Of a stretch of DNA of 64,000 nt, positions 11,216 to 23,406 are shown piece after piece. The position numbers and the translations under genes were made by a program. Position 1 is the stretch's first letter. Every line of letters begins with the position of its first letter. Origin of the DNA: Alternaria dauci (Eukaryota; Ascomycota; Dothideomycetes; Pleosporales; Pleosporaceae); contig NC_091279.1 in NCBI RefSeq assembly GCF_042100115.1, positions 434,001-498,000 of the forward strand, written 5' to 3'. The notes beneath the pieces are model-generated. The model had not been told where the DNA came from, ran no database searches, and was given only the letters and a program-made list of their open reading frames with translations.

Positions 11216-12894
11216 CTAAAACTGCACCTGCAGCTTCGGATTCGTCCTAATCCGCTCACCATAATACCTGAAAAGAATCGGCACCGGGATAAAAGCCACA
11301 GATATAAACCCCAGCAGCGAATTGCCCCATCCCAGACCCAAAGCATCGTACATGTTCAATCCGGCAAGCGGCAAGAACGCACCGAACAAGGAGCGGAGAA
11401 CAGTGTTCGCGGCGATGGCAGATGCGGCGTGGACAGTAAATGCATCGACGAGATACGTCTGGATAGTCATCATAGCCGTCAGGTTTCCCAGACCGATGAA
11501 CGATGTAAAGATGATGGGCACGATCCAATGAACTTTGTAATATGTCGTCCATCCGTACACAAAGACACCGACGGGTAGTCCGATGGCGCCGGGTAGAGTC
11601 AGGATGAGAGGGAGGCGATGTTCGGGCTTGACGTTGCCCTTGGCTTGTTGCTTGACGATGATCTTGTCGGATACAGTGCCAAGCGCGATCATGCCGATGA
11701 ACATGCCTACGCCGACACCGATGTAGGATAGTCCGACGGCGCCGGAGGAGAAGCGGTATTGGCCCTCGAAGACGAACGTTACGGTTGTAAAGAAGAGGTA
11801 CAAGATGCCGTAGTTTACAGCCACGTAAAGGGACATGAGCCCCACAATGGGAGAGAAGATGAGCATCTTCATCGGGCGCACAATAGCACGGATGAAAATC
11901 TCTTTCGGCGGCAGATCCTGTGCGAGTTTTGAGCGGAGATTCATGTTTCCGGTTTCTTTCTGCAGGGCCTTTGTTTTGCGGGCGAGAAGCGTGGGATGAA
12001 AACTTTCGCGGCCAACGAAGAAGAGGAGGACGCCAAAGACTCCGCCGAAGATGGCTAGGATCCAGAACACCCAGCGCCAGGATTGATGCTCGACAAGGAA
12101 ACCTCCGCACACGGGACCGATTACGGGGCCGAGGAGTGGGCCTATACAGAGTACGAGGTCAGTGTGTGTCTCACATGTACTTCGTACAGCAACAACTTAC
12201 CCACAGCCCAGATAGCCATTGCACCTGCTCTTTGTTGCGGAGGGAACATGTCTGCAATCGTGCCGCCACCAATAGTCAAAGGCGCAGCTCCAGCACAACC
12301 AGCAAAGAAGCGGAAAGCAACCAGCATGCCCATTGAATTCGATACTGCGCAGCAGATGTTGAAGACTACGAACAGGACGTTGCATATGTTGTACAAATGC
12401 ATGCGTCCGTATAGTTCGGACATGGGCGCAATGATCAGAGGCCCGATGGCGAATCCCAAGATGTAGACGGAGACGACAAACGAGGCCATGATGTTGGAGG
12501 TTTCGTTGAACGCACGGAGTACTTGTGGTACGCCGGGGGCGAAGAAGGAGGACGCGAGTGGTGTAATGAGAGTACATGCACCGAGAGCTGCGATGATGCC
12601 CCATTTCTTTCCAGCCGGCCAGTTCTGGGGGTTGTCGGGGTCATTTGGTCCGTCCCAGTCGACGATGTTGGGGTCTCGTTCTGGCTCTGGTGGTGCGTCA
12701 CCGGATAGTGTTCGCTCGTCTGTGTGTGTTGAATGTGCGCGGCTATTGATACCCTTCTCTGGATCGCTCGAAAATGGTTCCTCTGGCACCTTTCCGTCTG
12801 CATCATGGCCTTGTTCGTAGGCTTCCTTGGTAGGTCCGTTTGGCAGATCTTGCGCGTCCCGGGCGGGATTTGGCAACGAGGCTGGCGTTGCCAT
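11216..12894 (-). CDS. MFS transporter, DHA1 drug/polyamine family (Flu1/Tpo1-like)
   Basis: Two exons, 12894-12201 and 12141-11216, with a 59-bp intron (12142-12200); 539 aa. The hydrophilic N-terminus ends in the family signature DWDGPNDPDNPQNWP before TM1. Other marks are SELYGRMHLYN (motif A-like), the splice-restored motif C WAVGPLLGPVIGPVCGG, and WRWVFWILAIFGG. About twelve membrane helices are expected. Relatives export azoles, polyamines or other small molecules across the plasma membrane by H+ antiport. It is convergent with the ankyrin NACHT gene (130 bp between stops). Confidence 0.92.
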
Positions 12895-14561
12895 TGTGAG
12901 GGTCGAATGTGGAGTGAGCTGGAAGAGCCATCGTTAGCATTTGTGCAGACAGTAAAACACCTTGACCACTGCCTTTAGTACACATCGATGTCGCAAGCTC
13001 GTTGGCTAGTCGTCATTGAAGTCAGAAAGAGAAGCAAGTCTTACCGAGCGGACAGTATAGAAAGTGAGACAGTTGCACGGAAACAACCACAAGGCCCGAC
13101 TACACTTTGAACGATGTATAGATCGGCAGTTCACACCAGGAGCACGGAGCGTTTTTGGCAAATACGGAAGGTAGCTTTAAAGAAAGGAAAGAAAGAAGTG
13201 GTGTCTGGTGTATAGAAACCAACAAGCAGAAACACGCTTACATCGTCGCAACCACGGAGATCAAAACCTACGACCCTCCGCACACAGGAGGCCTACACGC
13301 CTAGATCTAGCAGCACACGGGGGGGCTCTCTCCAAAGCGGCCTGCCGTATGCAGCGTATTTACCCTATCTCCACACCTCACTCGGCGTCATGTCCGCCAG
13401 TGAGCTAAACTGTTCCTGGCCATGGGCAAGCGGATCCACGGCGTCGTAGGATTCTGCACCAATCAGACAGCAGACGTCATAGAGACATAGCGAGGCTTCG
13501 TGAAAGCTTGTTGGCTGATGCGACGAGCTTGACAGGCTGCCCGCGAAATGGGTGTCATGGCCCGAGGGTTCTTGGCGGTAGGAGCTCGCGCGGAGGGTCG
13601 GAGGGTCGTTCATCTTGGGTTTGGTAAGGCGTGAAGCGATGTTGCTTTTTTGGTGGAGCCTACGGGGTTTCATTGTCGCGATATGTTCCATTGACCTGGT
13701 TTTGGGCACATAACATCGCGCCAGCCGCGTGGTGTGGTGCTTTCATATTCGTCCGACGTTTGCGCCGCGGACCTGGTTTGAAGTGCCGTCCCACAGCTAC
13801 CTAGCTCATAGCGACATTGCTGTGACTTCATTGATGCCCATTCAGTAGAATGGACGAAACTCCACGTTTGGTACCCAGTGTTCGGAATCGAGGTATGCTC
13901 CGGTGAACTTGGTGAGCAGTATGCCGCGATAGGAAGGCGATGCGACACGCGCTCAACCTCGATATTGTTGTTGAACGCCCTGCAGCTTGACCGTTTGCCA
14001 TAAAGAGCGCGTTTTGCATGGCTCCTTGATAACAATCACACGTGAGGAGAGGATGCGACGTCCAGCGAATGCTCCACTGACCCCCCGCAAAGAGGGTCGT
14101 CCCACCGATCTCCGTCGTGTGTAATCCGCCGACACCTGTACCCACTATAGAGATTAGCGTCATGAGAGCTCATCCATAACAGCTATCTTGGCTCACGTTT
14201 GTGTGTTTCCAGGAGAGAGGAGCAATGTCCTGGAGAGCAAGTCGACATATCGTGGCCGTCACGCTTTTTGAGGCAAATATTCTGATGCTGACGCCGACGC
14301 TATACCACGCGTAGAAACCTTGCCCAGTAACCTCGGACCGAATTTCAATCATGAGATGGGCATAAGAATGTCTGTCATTTCATCGTAGGCAACCGTTGCG
14401 GTAGCATCCTAATTCATTGCCCATGGCATTCATTCATTCATCCACCCACCCAAGCCAACCACGTCATTCGTGTGTATGTTTATGCGCCCAACGCCATGCT
14501 TTGCCATCTATAGTACAGAAAGAAGAGATTCATTCGCTTCGTCCAATCCGTCAGGGTATCT
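12895..14561. other. Gene-free stretch upstream of the DHA1 transporter
   Basis: These 1.67 kb hold the transporter's promoter and the 3' flank of the Mdm31/32 gene. Several open frames (for example 13670-14163 on the minus strand) lack recognisable domains. I see no RNA gene or mobile element. Confidence 0.45.
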
Positions 14562-16776
14562 TTACGCAATGTTGCCAGCGAGACCAAGGAAGAGGGCTTG
14601 GGCTGCGAGTTGCAGTGTCCAAATGCCCACCTTTTTTATGCGGCGCTTACGTGTGGTTCGGTCCTCGAGGACGTCGCGGGCAAAGGCTTCGTACATCTAG
14701 AATGTGTTAGTATCTCCTTTTGTAAAGACAGTCAGAGAATATGGAACTCACCTCCTTCGACACCTCCTCCATCAGCCCGCTATCGTAGAGGGTCCAGCTC
14801 CCGTCGAACTCACTAACCCTCTTCACAACCCTGCAGTTTACCGGGATGAAAGTGCGACTCGAGTTCATGTAAGCCACAATGGGCCGTACGAGCGCGTTGT
14901 TCACATAAGAAATATCTCGCGTGAAGATGGGGACTGCGGCGCGCACGTCGTTGAGATGAACACGCATGTCCATGATCATGTAGCGCTTGTCTTCCTCCGT
15001 CCCCTCGTCGAGATGCGACTTGTCTTCGTGATGCTCGTCGAACCCGTGTACAGCGTGATCGGAGAAATGATGTTTGCGTTGTTGGATCACAGTCGCTTCA
15101 ACGCGGTCGTACATGTCGGACATGACCTTTGCAATGCTATCGTCGTCGTCGCTAGGGAACATGACATCTGCCACAATGTCGACATTGCCTTCGTGGATCC
15201 ATGAAAAGGGGCCTTCGAAGCCTCTGTTGAGATGGTCAATGTTGAGGCCGTCGATGCGAATCCGGCTGTGCTTCTTCCAGGCTTTACCATCTTCGCTGTC
15301 GCGGCCGCTGCTCAGCTGCGTGCCGGTGCGGTTGTGTGTTTGTCGAGGATGTATGGTAAAGAGCGAGTTGTCGAAAGATCCAGACATCATGTTGGCAGAG
15401 AGGAAGTCGTAGAACAACCACTGCTTTCGCAGCTGGGGCAGGTCGCAGGAGAAGATACTGACAGAGAACGGGCGGAAGTCGTTGGGCTGGTAGATGGTCA
15501 CAAGGAGATCTTCCATCTTGAAGGATTCCAATTCGAAATCGCCTGGGCTGTGCTCGTGCTTGTACGACCTAGGATCCACGCCTTCGATTGTCTTGACAGA
15601 TGTCCGATCCACCACGCCTCTGATACCCTTGATTTCGACGTCCTTCAACAAGCCTTTTCCGTTGAACCATTTGGAGAAGGACAGTGTGACGTTGACGGTG
15701 TCGATGGATATATCGAACTGGGTGTAGTTGGTGTCTTCTTCCGGTTCCGCTTTCTCTTCGACGCCGTCTTTATCCTGGTGGGTAATCGTAGCAGCGGCAG
15801 CAGCCATCTCTGTTTGTGAGCCCTTGCTGACCTTGCCCTTGCCCTGACCGGGGCGTCGCGATACAAAGACGTTGCGGAAGGAGATGACGCCGTCTCCCCA
15901 CTTGGGTACTACAGCAGTCTCGAAGACGACTTTTATGCCTGACGACTTGGTCAAGTAGTTTCCGATGAACTTGGCAATCGTCTCCTGGGAGAAGGCGGTG
16001 TTGACCAAGAAGATGGCCAACATGAAGAAGGTTGTAGTTCCCAAGACGATCCATAGAAAGTGCGCCGCAACGATCCAGGAGAACAAGGCGTATATCTCGT
16101 CGGCATTGAACGGGCGGGTGCTCCGGATGGTAAGCCATTTGAAGTGGATCTTTATTCGCGACCAGAAGCCAGACGCTGCCTCGAGTAGTTCGGCTTTGCT
16201 CGGGCGGTATATGTGGGGGAGGTGGTGCGGTAGACGGTCGAGGAGGGGCTTTGCGGCACTCGTTGCTTCAGACTTTGGGTCGGAAGGTGTCTTTGAGGCT
16301 TTGGGAGGCTTTTCTGGCTGCGGGGATAGCTGAGCTTGCGGTGTTTGCCCCGTAGGGCCTTGCTTGTCCTTGGATGAGCCATTGGTGGCCGAACTTTTGT
16401 TGCGTCGGTCGCTGCCTCTGTTCTTCCTCAGCGCCCTGGATGCCTTGGACGATGCGTTTCTGCTCCATGCCGAGAGTACAGCACTCGTCACACTCTGCTG
16501 GACATGACTGGTGCGGGGTGACGATGCTCGGAGCAGGCAGGTCGGAGTCTGTCCCGGACACTGTGGGCGCGCAATCGAGGGCAGGCTCGTCGTTGTCCAC
16601 AGGCCAAAGACGCGGCAGCTGGACGCAATCGTCCGTCTCTGGGCGCCTCCCTCGGGCGCCGACTGCGACTGTTCCCGTATTCGCAGCACTTCCCGCGCAA
16701 ACACACGGCCGTGGGCCAGCGGCTGGCCAGCGCCGGCGCGCCACAGGAAGCCGAGCGTTCCTACATTCTTGTTCAT
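14562..16776 (-). CDS. MDM31: Mitochondrial inner-membrane protein, Mdm31/Mdm32 family
   Basis: Exons 16776-14752 and 14696-14562, intron 14697-14751 (55 bp); 719 aa. The frame continues upstream to a TTG at 16902, but the first ATG is 16776. The N-terminus is Arg/Ser-rich and lacks acids early on, as expected for a mitochondrial presequence. Two membrane segments flank a large intermembrane region: one near TM IVAAHFLWIVLGTTTFFML, and one in the terminal exon (LQLAAQALFLGLAGNIA). Family marks include WGDGVISFRNVFVSRRPG, IRGVVDRTSV and FSWIHEGNVDIVADVMFP. The family is needed for mitochondrial distribution, morphology and lipid homeostasis. Mdm31 and Mdm32 are paralogs, and I cannot choose between them with certainty. 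Divergent from PNO1. Confidence 0.88.
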
Positions 16777-17213
16777 GATAACCGCGGCGGGTACATGGTC
16801 GACGTCCGCAGGCGAGGGGATGTGCGAACGTATTTGTGTGGGGGGAATTCGTCTGCGGGTTGCGGTGTAGGAAAGGCGGGCGGTGGGCTGGAATACTGGC
16901 AAGATTCACGTCATTACCCATGCACATGCAAAAAGAAGGTAGAGTGACAGCCCAGCACGGTCCACCACCACCGCTCGCCTCTCCAAATTTCTTGACACGC
17001 CCCACATTGTCGCGAGTCCATAGCCAATTCGACCCTCGTCCTCGCCTCACCATTTATCATTCACCCCTCCAGCCAAACGACGACGAGAGCAGTCGTGTAC
17101 ACGCCCAAGCGACGTTTATTCGTCCAAAGTCTCCCCGCGCACGCACACCGCTTAGTCTCAACTCGACTCTCAACGCCCGCGCATCGTCCCGACAGTCGCA
17201 TACCGCAGCCAAA
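16777..17213. promoter_or_regulatory. Divergent promoter, Mdm31/32 and PNO1
   Basis: These 437 bp lie between the two ATGs. The PNO1 side has a pyrimidine-rich leader (about 16960-17070). No further motif is assigned. Confidence 0.5.
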
Positions 17214-18150
17214 ATGCCCGCACCGACAGCCCTCCAGCGCAGGCCCGAAGAGTTCGCCGAAGACGTCACCATGGAGGCCTCGTCCGTCCCGCTGCCGGCC
17301 GAAAGCGACGGCGACCTCATCTCCATGAGCCTCGACCCGGTCGAGGCTGCGCACGACGCCCCAGCACCCACCGAAGACACACCCACGACAGACGAGAGCG
17401 GAAAGCCAAAGTTCCCCGCGGCCAAGTCGATACCCCTCGCGTTCCGTCGCGAGCAGCGCAAGGTCCCCATCCCACCCCACAGGATGACACCCCTCAAGAA
17501 CTCGTGGCCCAAGATTTACCCCCCTCTTGTTGAGCACCTCAAACTGCAGGTCAGGATGAACACAAAGGCAAAGGCTGTCGAGTTGCGCACTTCAAGCGCC
17601 ACAACCGATACCGGGGCACTCCAGAAGGGCGAGGACTTTGTCAAGGCATTCACTCTGGGCTTTGACACAGACGATGCTATTGCGGTAAGTGGATATCAAG
17701 GCTACACATGTGCTGCACGAACGTTCAGTTAGGGCTTGACATGGCCAAACCATATCATCCCAGAGACCAGAACTGACAATTGTATAGCTGCTTCGGTTGG
17801 ACGACCTCTACATCGAGACGTTTGAGATCAAGGACGTCAAGACCCTGCAGGGCGAGCATCTCGGCCGTGCGATTGGTCGAATTGCAGGCAAGGACGGCAA
17901 GACCAAGTTTGCAATTGAGAATGCCAGCAGAACACGAGGTACGTCCACCGCATAACGTCAACAACCCACCTGTTCGCATCACTAACGTTTCCCAGTCGTC
18001 CTAGCAGACCAGAAGATCCACATTCTCGGCGGTTTCAAGAACATCCACATTGCACGCGAGGCCATTGTCAGCCTGATCCTGGGCCAACAACCAAGCAAGG
18101 TCTACGGCAACCTGCGAACGGTCGCTGGACGCATGAAGGAGAGGTTCTAG
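17214..18150 (+). CDS. PNO1: Pre-rRNA-processing KH protein Pno1/Dim2
   Basis: Exons 17214-17684, 17788-17938 and 17996-18150 give 258 aa, the usual fungal length. Introns are 103 and 57 bp with GT-AG ends. After a disordered acidic N-terminus come the conserved Pno1 marks: [40 protein letters not shown], and the KH region [20 protein letters not shown] with the C-terminal [20 protein letters not shown]. Pno1/Dim2 binds the 3' end of 18S rRNA in pre-40S particles together with Nob1 and Dim1, acting in nucleolus and cytoplasm. The reading is unambiguous. Confidence 0.96.
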
Positions 18151-18451
18151 ACGACACATCAAGCGAGGAGTCTTGCATACTAAGCCACGCAATGGCAACG
18201 GCGATATCGGGCATTTACACGGCGTTATGGAGACTGGGCAGGTTGGGAAAAAGCTGTTTATACCATCTGAGATGACTTGACGATTGGAAGGAAGATGGCC
18301 GGGACATGTTATAGCTATAGAGGCAATTACGATTGATTAACACCTACCCGCATATCCCCTCCCGAGGGACGATCCAGCACGGATATGAATTGTGAATCTT
18401 AAACAGGTTGGTACTTTTCTTCTCATCAACAAACATACATGCACCCCTCGC
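18151..18451. other. Convergent 3' intergenic region, PNO1/DPH6
   Basis: 301 bp between two stop codons. It holds the terminators of both genes; no other feature is seen. Confidence 0.5.
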
Positions 18452-20773
18452 TCACCCATCAACCCTCCCCACCAAAACCGCACAAGCCTCCCTCCCTTCC
18501 TCGCCCCAGACCCGCTGACAAGGAATCCACTGCACACCCTCCATCTTCCTACCTGCACCACCCTCTTCGCCAAACCACTCGAACCCCCTTCCAACATACA
18601 ACGTAGCGCTCATCCACGCTTGCTTCATCAGCAACTCCACGTCGCCCTCGTTCCTTACTTCTATAGTAAAGAACCTCGACCGAGTATCCCGCGGCGTTGT
18701 CGTAGTAATACAAGGGGTCTTAGAGTCACGCTCGCACGAGATGGAAGGACTCGTTAAACCCGTAGCACTCCATTCTATATCCACGCCACGTGGCAGAGAG
18801 GACACTTGAGCAATGAAACACGGTGGTATTGCTGTTAATGTCTTGTCCACACTCGCGTCTGTTTCTTGGTTTTGAATTTGACTCTTGAGAGTAGAAACAG
18901 CAGAGCGATCGGGGATGGGAGACCGATAGGTCGAGTCCTTGAACGCTGAGGCGCCGTGGTGTTGGTTTAGGCGGTCCCAGGGGTCCATGTCCGCGTCTTC
19001 GTCCTCTTCGTCGTCGGAGGCATCGCTGGAAGAGGATGAGCGGGGTGGTGTGTGGATCTTTCGCCAGACTTCTTGGGCTACTTGTACAGACTCTTCTGGG
19101 TGTGAGCATGCTGTGATGAAACCTACGGCTGCTGTCCACCACTTCACTCCTTTTGTGCGGCCGATGCGCCAGAGATGTTGTAGGGAAAGGAGTGCTTGGC
19201 CTCTGAAGCCGTTTTCTCTATAAACGTCCATGGATGCGGGAACCAGGGGGATCTGACCAGCTACGTATACCACCTCTGCACTACTCTGCGTATCGCTCTC
19301 GTTGAGCTCGTTGTGAATACGTAGACGTACGGAGATGGCTTGGCTGTACGGTCCAATGTTTGCTGGTGCCCAGTAGCTTCGTCCTTGTACGTGCAGTCCC
19401 TGTCTCCTCACTGGTCTGGTTACCTTTCCATCCTGGTCTCTCTCGTCCTTGTCCGCGACTACACTCAGCATGGCATGTACACCTTTCGGCATCGCATCTC
19501 CAACTGCTATTGTGGCTCTGGCTGGCGGATTCACGTCGCTAAAGTATTGTGCATAGACAGGATTGAGGACTGTAAAGTCTGCCATGTCGCGGAGGAGCAG
19601 CGTACAATGATTGACACTGCTCTTGGGAATACGGGACTGCTTCAGGATATAATCCAGACGAAGGAAGATCTTGGACAGCTGGCGAGATGGGGAATCGGGC
19701 GAAGCAGGGGTCGGAGCATCGCTCGTTAGATTCGAGTATGTAAAGACCGTCAAAGTGTTACTGTATGCATTCCTGGGTAGCCGATCTACTACTGATGCGA
19801 TATCCAGCTGAGAGACAGTCCCGGAAGACTGAGCATCAGATCCCGTTTCAATGGGCATACCCCGCCTACCCTCATTGCTGGCATCTGTGGCATCTAGCAG
19901 CCTCGTGAACTCCTCGTCCCAGAGCTCTGGTATCCTCAATGAATCAATAGTTTCCGTACCGTCCGCGCTCTTCTCCGCAAGTGCACTGCTCTTGATCTTT
20001 AGCACTGCTTGGCCACTATCCAGCTTCCCAGGCGGTCCATTGTCGATCGTAATCCTCTTCTTCCAGAGCGGTCTTGGTCCGTCCAGAGCCAACGTCTCAA
20101 ACTCTCCCCCCTCACCTAGTATCGCGCCGTCGCCAGCATCACCATAGCGTCCCATGGCCTTGGCGACTCTAGCAATAGTCTGGTGATTAGCAATATCGAG
20201 ACCCAGAAAGTCCCCGTCTAGACCGCCCGACGCCGTCTTGATGATGATTGCTTTTTGCCCAACCGCCGCCATGTCCTGCAGCAGTGACGACTGTGTGTAC
20301 GGTGGCAAAAGAGGATACTGCCACAGATACGACAGTGGCGTAAGCCCCAACCTGAGCGCGACGGACTCGACACGCGTGCGTTGATATGTGCTCAGGATAG
20401 CCCCTGTAGACACCGCGTTGGCCTTGGGATGTGCTTCCAGGACCCTTCTCAACAGCGGTACCAAGTCTTCGGTTTCATCCTGCTCTTGCTTTTGCAAAGG
20501 CGTCGCATAGTCTCTGTTCGAGTCTACAGCGGTACCCGTAATCTCTTGTCGATAGAGTGGGATCCCTAGCGCTTCCTCGTAGAGAGGAATAACGGAATGT
20601 CCCACCGTCTGGTACATGTAGCTATTAATGTCCTCATCGTCGCTGCCCGAAGACGCCGGGTGCAGATTGGCCAGTGCTACGACGGTGTGGCCGTTTGCTT
20701 GACAGTGGAGCATGGAGAAGAAAGAGTCCTTGCCCCCGGAGATTAAAGCAATCACGTTCAATGACGCCGACAT
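18452..20773 (-). CDS. DPH6: Diphthine-ammonia ligase with C-terminal RidA-like domains
   Basis: Single exon, 773 aa. The longest frame starts at a TTG (20938); the ATG at 20773 begins MSASLNVIALISGGKDS, matching the family. Residues 1-240 form the PP-loop ATP-pyrophosphatase/adenine nucleotide hydrolase fold: SGGKDS binds ATP, with STGAILSTYQRTRVE, PLSYLWQ and GEGGEFETL downstream. About residues 370-500 and 520-730 are two RidA/YjgF-like modules, the second starting YWAPANIGPYSQAI. The enzyme amidates diphthine on eEF2 to diphthamide, the last step of the pathway, in the cytosol. The ligase-plus-RidA fusion is the known fungal Dph6 layout. A Ser/Asp-rich insertion near 19,000-19,040 is probably a disordered loop. 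Confidence 0.95.
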   Translation of the reverse strand: MSASLNVIALISGGKDSFFSMLHCQANGHTVVALANLHPASSGSDDEDINSYMYQTVGHSVIPLYEEALGIPLYRQEITGTAVDSNRDYATPLQKQEQDETEDLVPLLRRVLEAHPKANAVSTGAILSTYQRTRVESVALRLGLTPLSYLWQYPLLPPYTQSSLLQDMAAVGQKAIIIKTASGGLDGDFLGLDIANHQTIARVAKAMGRYGDAGDGAILGEGGEFETLALDGPRPLWKKRITIDNGPPGKLDSGQAVLKIKSSALAEKSADGTETIDSLRIPELWDEEFTRLLDATDASNEGRRGMPIETGSDAQSSGTVSQLDIASVVDRLPRNAYSNTLTVFTYSNLTSDAPTPASPDSPSRQLSKIFLRLDYILKQSRIPKSSVNHCTLLLRDMADFTVLNPVYAQYFSDVNPPARATIAVGDAMPKGVHAMLSVVADKDERDQDGKVTRPVRRQGLHVQGRSYWAPANIGPYSQAISVRLRIHNELNESDTQSSAEVVYVAGQIPLVPASMDVYRENGFRGQALLSLQHLWRIGRTKGVKWWTAAVGFITACSHPEESVQVAQEVWRKIHTPPRSSSSSDASDDEEDEDADMDPWDRLNQHHGASAFKDSTYRSPIPDRSAVSTLKSQIQNQETDASVDKTLTAIPPCFIAQVSSLPRGVDIEWSATGLTSPSISCERDSKTPCITTTTPRDTRSRFFTIEVRNEGDVELLMKQAWMSATLYVGRGFEWFGEEGGAGRKMEGVQWIPCQRVWGEEGREACAVLVGRVDG

Positions 20774-21678
20774 GGTAAAACGAATGATTTGAAACGGGCG
20801 ACCGTCTGAGAGAAGCAATGAAGGAGTCGAGGACGGCCCGGTGCCGCTCGTTGCATGAGACAGACGCAGGTGGACTGGGTCTCTCGCTAAAGGTCTGCGC
20901 ACGCTAGGTTGATCCGTGGGGTTTTGGAACGAGCGCAACTGTGTTTTCTGGCATCAAGGTCCCGTCCTGCAACTCTGCGCAGATCATCGAAAAGCAACCA
21001 TGCGCACAACGCGCGGCTCGCATGCATGGTACAGTAGTCACACGCAGGGAAGTGCATTGCAGGTAGGCATGTATGTAATAACGTGTTTTTGTATGATAGT
21101 CGGATAGTGCCAGCACCTATAACCTACAATAAGCTGCGCAAAAAAGCATTGCAGAGCAAATTGTAAAAGTCTGACGATTACATGTGTTGTGAGAAAGAAG
21201 CGAATATTCTCAGAATGTTGGAGGGCGCCCGGATGAGGCTGCCCGATTACAACGAGTGTAGAAAGTGCAAGATGAACGGGGGGCTAACGCGGCGACAGTG
21301 GCCGGTGTAGGGTAATGGCCATGTCGTCGTAAGAGTGAAACCAAGAAAAACACCAATTCTATCCGTCCGCCAGTACTTGCCAGTCTCCCCAAACCCCAGG
21401 TGTGCCATGCTGAAAACGCGAAACCAAAAATGCCAATCTCGAGTGTGTATACAGCAAGATTGAGTGAGTAGAATACAGTGGTAGAAGGGAAGCGTAGAGT
21501 TGTCGCTGCAGATTATGCAAGATCGAACCGCTAATGTGAACCTGTGCCGCCTGTCTAGCCGAGTCGTGAGGGTGGACGAGCAGCCGAATGGCATGATGTA
21601 TAATCCTTCTACCGGGTGTTGTGGATGTCATGAAGGGTCGTTAAGAGTTGAAATGAGAAGTGTGGTAGATGAGAATAT
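20774..21678. other. Intergenic, DPH6 promoter and Msn2-like 3' flank
   Basis: 905 bp with no supportable coding region. It should contain the DPH6 promoter and the 3' UTR of the zinc-finger gene. Confidence 0.45.
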
Positions 21679-23406
21679 TTACTCGTTCCTCTTGCGCTTC
21701 TTCTGGCTGGGCGACGACTCGTTCTCAGATCCATCTGAGCTTGAGGTGGGGATCTCCGAGGCAGCATTGTAGAGGATCTCGCCCATGGTGGAAGGAGCTT
21801 GCGCACCAAACGCACCGGGTTGACCATGCTGCATGTCGGAGTGATGGAAGTCGGAGCCCATGACCTCAAGGCTGACGGCTCCAGTGCCGTGGGTGCGCTG
21901 GTGCTGAGAGAGGTTGTCGCTCCTGGAGAACTTCTTGCCGCAGTCAGTGCACTCAAAGGGCTTGTCGTGAGTGTGGAGAGAGCGGTAGTGGCGCTTGAGG
22001 TGCTCTTGACGACGGAAGCGGCGCGAGCAGAGCGTGCAGACGAACGTCTTGGAAGGATCGTCGGTGAGCGACTGCTTGCGGCCGCGGCGGCTGGTAGGTG
22101 CGACAGGAGTCGACTGCTCGTCTGAGCTGGAGCCAACAGCGTTCTCGGCTTGACCTGATTCTTGTTGGCTTGATGCTCCAGACATGGTGTGATCATCACC
22201 TGATGTCTGTTGCTTACCCTGGTAGTCTGACTCAGTCTCGCTGAACTCGGAGCGAGCCTTCTTGACTGTTCGCCTCTTGGACGCGGCCGACATGTCGAAG
22301 TCGCTGGCAGCAGGGGTGATGGGCAGGCTGTGGACAAGCTCCTCCTCAAAGTCTGTGAAGCTCTCGTCGCTCAGGAAGTCCTCCTCAGGGGAGAAAGCAC
22401 CGAGGTCAGTGCGTTGGCGCTTGTTGCCGAGGAAGTGGGTGCTGTCAGTAGAGAAGTTGACAAGGCCGGTGAAGTCGTCCTCGCAGTCAAGCTCGAACAA
22501 GGGCTCAAAAGTGGGGAGGCCAGTAATGCTGAAGGACTGAGCAGACTCGAAGCTCTCAACCTGGGCAGTCTCACCCTTGAGGACAACCTTGTGCTCCTCG
22601 TCGCCAGGGCAGAGTGTGACGACAGGAAGCTCAGAGGCAGAGACTGTGAGATCGCGGGGGTTGCAGAAGTTGTTCTCGGCTTCAGCGAATGCAGCGCGGG
22701 GTACTGGTGATGGTGATGGGGAGAGCGAGGGGCATGAAGTTGCAGATAGAAGGTAGGAGCCTTGGCTAGCCGACGGGGGCTGGATGTAAACTTGAAGGAG
22801 TTAGCAACACCGTCCAGATGTTCAGCAACCTCGGTCGTGAAAGACGTGATCGAGTTAATAGACTAAAAAATACATACCTGGAGTCATGGGTGGGGAAGCT
22901 GAACGCCATTCAAGACCGGCAGAGAGAAGCTCAGTGAAGACCTCGCCTTCGCAGCCTTGCTTGACACCCTCGATGCCCTCACCAGCAAACATGTCATGCA
23001 TCGGTGTAGGAAGGACATCGCACGAGGAAGGAGGGCTGCTGGTGTTGCTGCCGCATGATGAAAGAGGAGGTGTGGCGGGCGAGAATGAGTAGTCGGTGTC
23101 AATGGGGTGAAGGTAAGGAGAGTCTTGAGGTTGAATCAAGATGGTCGGCTTCTGGTACATTGGCTGAGGTGATGCAACGGGAGTGAGCATCTGGTTGGCG
23201 TAGGCAGTCTGAGGGTAGGACATCTGAGAGCATGCCGATGTTGGCCTCTGATAGTACATGTTCTGTGCTTGGAAGGTAGCCTGTCCGGATGGGTGGGGTG
23301 TGAAGTGGCCGTGTTGGCGTGTGTTCTCGCCCTGGGGATCCGGGTTGTAGTAGAAGAATGGTGATTGCATAGCCTGGGCTGGGTGGATGGGATATGAGCC
23401 GTCCAT
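21679..23406 (-). CDS. msn2: C2H2 stress-response transcription factor, Msn2/Seb1-like
   Basis: Exons 23406-22878 and 22790-21679, intron 22791-22877 (87 bp); 546 aa. The N-terminal two thirds are disordered and Pro/Ser/Gln-rich with acidic patches (for example [13 protein letters not shown]), typical of activation domains. Two tandem C2H2 fingers lie at about residues 428-480: [19 protein letters not shown] and [19 protein letters not shown], closely matching the Msn2/Msn4/Seb1 class that binds the stress element AGGGG. A basic segment (SRRGRKQS) before the fingers and KKRKRNE at the C-terminus are candidate nuclear signals. The protein would reprogram transcription in osmotic, oxidative or heat stress. 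Its upstream flank is an unusually long gene-free region. Confidence 0.93.

Noticed and set aside
13670..14163. Overlapping minus-strand frames upstream of the DHA1 transporter
   Set aside because: No domain, no good splice signals and competing frames of similar length.
16776..16902. N-terminal extension of the Mdm31/32 gene
   Set aside because: The frame begins with TTG; the first ATG is at 16776 and gives a mitochondrial-like presequence.
20774..20938. Longer DPH6 N-terminus
   Set aside because: It starts with TTG and the added 55 residues are low-complexity; ATG at 20773 precedes the conserved SGGKDS.
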